Made by a program: the position numbers and the translations under genes | Part shown: positions 63,399-64,000 of the stretch, in pieces | Position numbering within the stretch: position 1 is the first letter of the stretch | Layout: every line of letters starts with the position of its first letter | Assembly (NCBI RefSeq): GCF_007096635.1 | Contig: NZ_VKAA01000016.1 | Coordinates: 1,719-65,718, forward strand | DNA: 64,000 nucleotides | Direction of reading: 5' to 3' | From: Mycolicibacterium sp. 018/SC-01/001 | GTDB taxonomy: Bacteria > Actinomycetota > Actinomycetes > Mycobacteriales > Mycobacteriaceae | The notes under the pieces: generated by a model | Database searches by the model: none | Told to the model about the DNA's origin: nothing | The model's input: the letters and a program-made list of their open reading frames with translations, nothing else

Positions 63399-64000
63399 AT
63401 GTTCTATTTCTTTTTAGCTGCGTGTTCGTTCATCTTCATGGTTGCGCCCATGGCGCTGAACCCATTGGGCCGCATCCTAGCCGGCTGGTCTTTCTTCGCT
63501 TGTCTCATCTACGGTCTTGTTCTTAATGGCAGCATCGACAATGAGATCATTCCTAGGGCTCTGTACGCGGAAATCTCTTTTGACGACGGCATCCTGACGC
63601 CTCAGGGCATAACAGCTATTCTCTGCTTTTCACTTGCCGTATTTGCCGGCATCTACGGACGCAAGCGGCGCACTTACGTTGAGCCAATATCTTTTCGCAT
63701 CCAAACCCCACCTGCGATCTCGGTGGTGCTGATCGCCGTTGCCTTGCTCATCTCCCTTTATCTTCTTTATGAGCTCGGCGTGGACACGCTACTGTCCTAC
63801 AGCGGGTACGGGACGATCAAAGATCTTGGCGGACGCTTCGAGGACAATCCTTTGGGCAAGGTGATCGCCGGCATCTACCGGCCCATCATCATTCTGCTCA
63901 TCGTCGACGCCACAGTGAAGTACAAGCAGCGGGGGACAGGCTTTGTTGTGGCAGCGATGGCGCCAATCTCGATTGCGTTCGTCATAGGCTTGGCGGAGGG
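63399..64000 (+). CDS. Wzy-like polysaccharide polymerase, 3' end outside window
   Basis: ATG 63399 opens a frame that runs off the window after ~200 codons with no stop. The product begins M-F-Y-F-F-L-A-A-C-S-F and is strongly hydrophobic, with at least five or six likely spans (~3-20, 26-42, 74-90, 108-127, 160-176, 184-199). Its position after glycosyltransferases and acyltransferases fits an O-antigen polymerase (Wzy). Such proteins are too variable to name from motifs, so the call rests on topology and context. Confidence 0.68.
   Translation, partial: MFYFFLAACSFIFMVAPMALNPLGRILAGWSFFACLIYGLVLNGSIDNEIIPRALYAEISFDDGILTPQGITAILCFSLAVFAGIYGRKRRTYVEPISFRIQTPPAISVVLIAVALLISLYLLYELGVDTLLSYSGYGTIKDLGGRFEDNPLGKVIAGIYRPIIILLIVDATVKYKQRGTGFVVAAMAPISIAFVIGLAE

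Overview
The window looks like chromosome of a rapidly growing mycobacterium (Mycolicibacterium type). Coding DNA is GC-rich, GTG and TTG starts are common, and the order accD5-accE5-maf (42.4-44.1 kb, minus strand) and sseA-sufE (16.1-17.4 kb, minus strand) is recognisably mycobacterial. In M. tuberculosis, as I recall it, these genes form one run leading to accA3. Here the run is split by about 24 kb of surface-polysaccharide and cyclic-di-GMP genes. No rRNA, tRNA, CRISPR array, phage or intact insertion sequence was found.

Layout. 0-2.3 kb: the 3' part of a secreted protein with near-identical tandem VCBS/cadherin-like repeats and 14 YVTN beta-propeller blades. 2.5-14.2 kb: a DeoR-type regulator diverging from a tightly coupled ten-gene sugar operon (tagatose-bisphosphate aldolase pair, AgaS-like SIS protein, BadF/NagK-type kinase, EamA permease, GH4 glycosidase, complete CUT1 ABC importer), best read as uptake and breakdown of a galactosamine- or galactose-type sugar. 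14.2-18.6 kb (minus strand): small secreted protein, GAF-PAS-GGDEF protein, sufE, sseA and a stand-alone ketosynthase. 18.8-29.0 kb: PAS-rich GGDEF protein, a 1677-aa surface protein with eight VCBS-like repeats and a C-terminal propeller, an EAL-DICT protein and a BcsB-like protein. 29.4-40.9 kb: first exopolysaccharide locus (Wzc-like copolymerase, Wzy/ligase, flippase, glycosyltransferases, epimerase, lipoprotein glycosidase, acyltransferase). 41.2-44.1 kb: PASTA-like secreted protein and maf-accE5-accD5. 44.5-64 kb: second polysaccharide locus (DUF4012 protein, Wzc-like kinase with tyrosine tail, two SGNH lipoproteins, methyltransferase, UDP-glucuronate-type epimerase, UDP-glucose dehydrogenase, glycosyltransferases, bi-domain oxidoreductase, heparinase II/III-like protein, two hexapeptide acyltransferases, a Wzy-like protein cut by the window edge).

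How it fits together. The two loci encode most steps of Wzx/Wzy-type heteropolysaccharide production: precursor synthesis, assembly, flipping, polymerisation, chain-length control and acyl decoration. No priming phosphoglycosyltransferase is visible. Three cyclic-di-GMP enzymes and a BcsB-like protein without a BcsA partner sit beside the first locus, suggesting second-messenger control of surface polymer and of large repeat adhesins. The second locus is of uronic-acid type, has patches of lower GC, and resembles proteobacterial exopolysaccharide clusters in its later genes, so acquisition by transfer is plausible. Functions are inferred from motifs and context read by eye; no searches were run.
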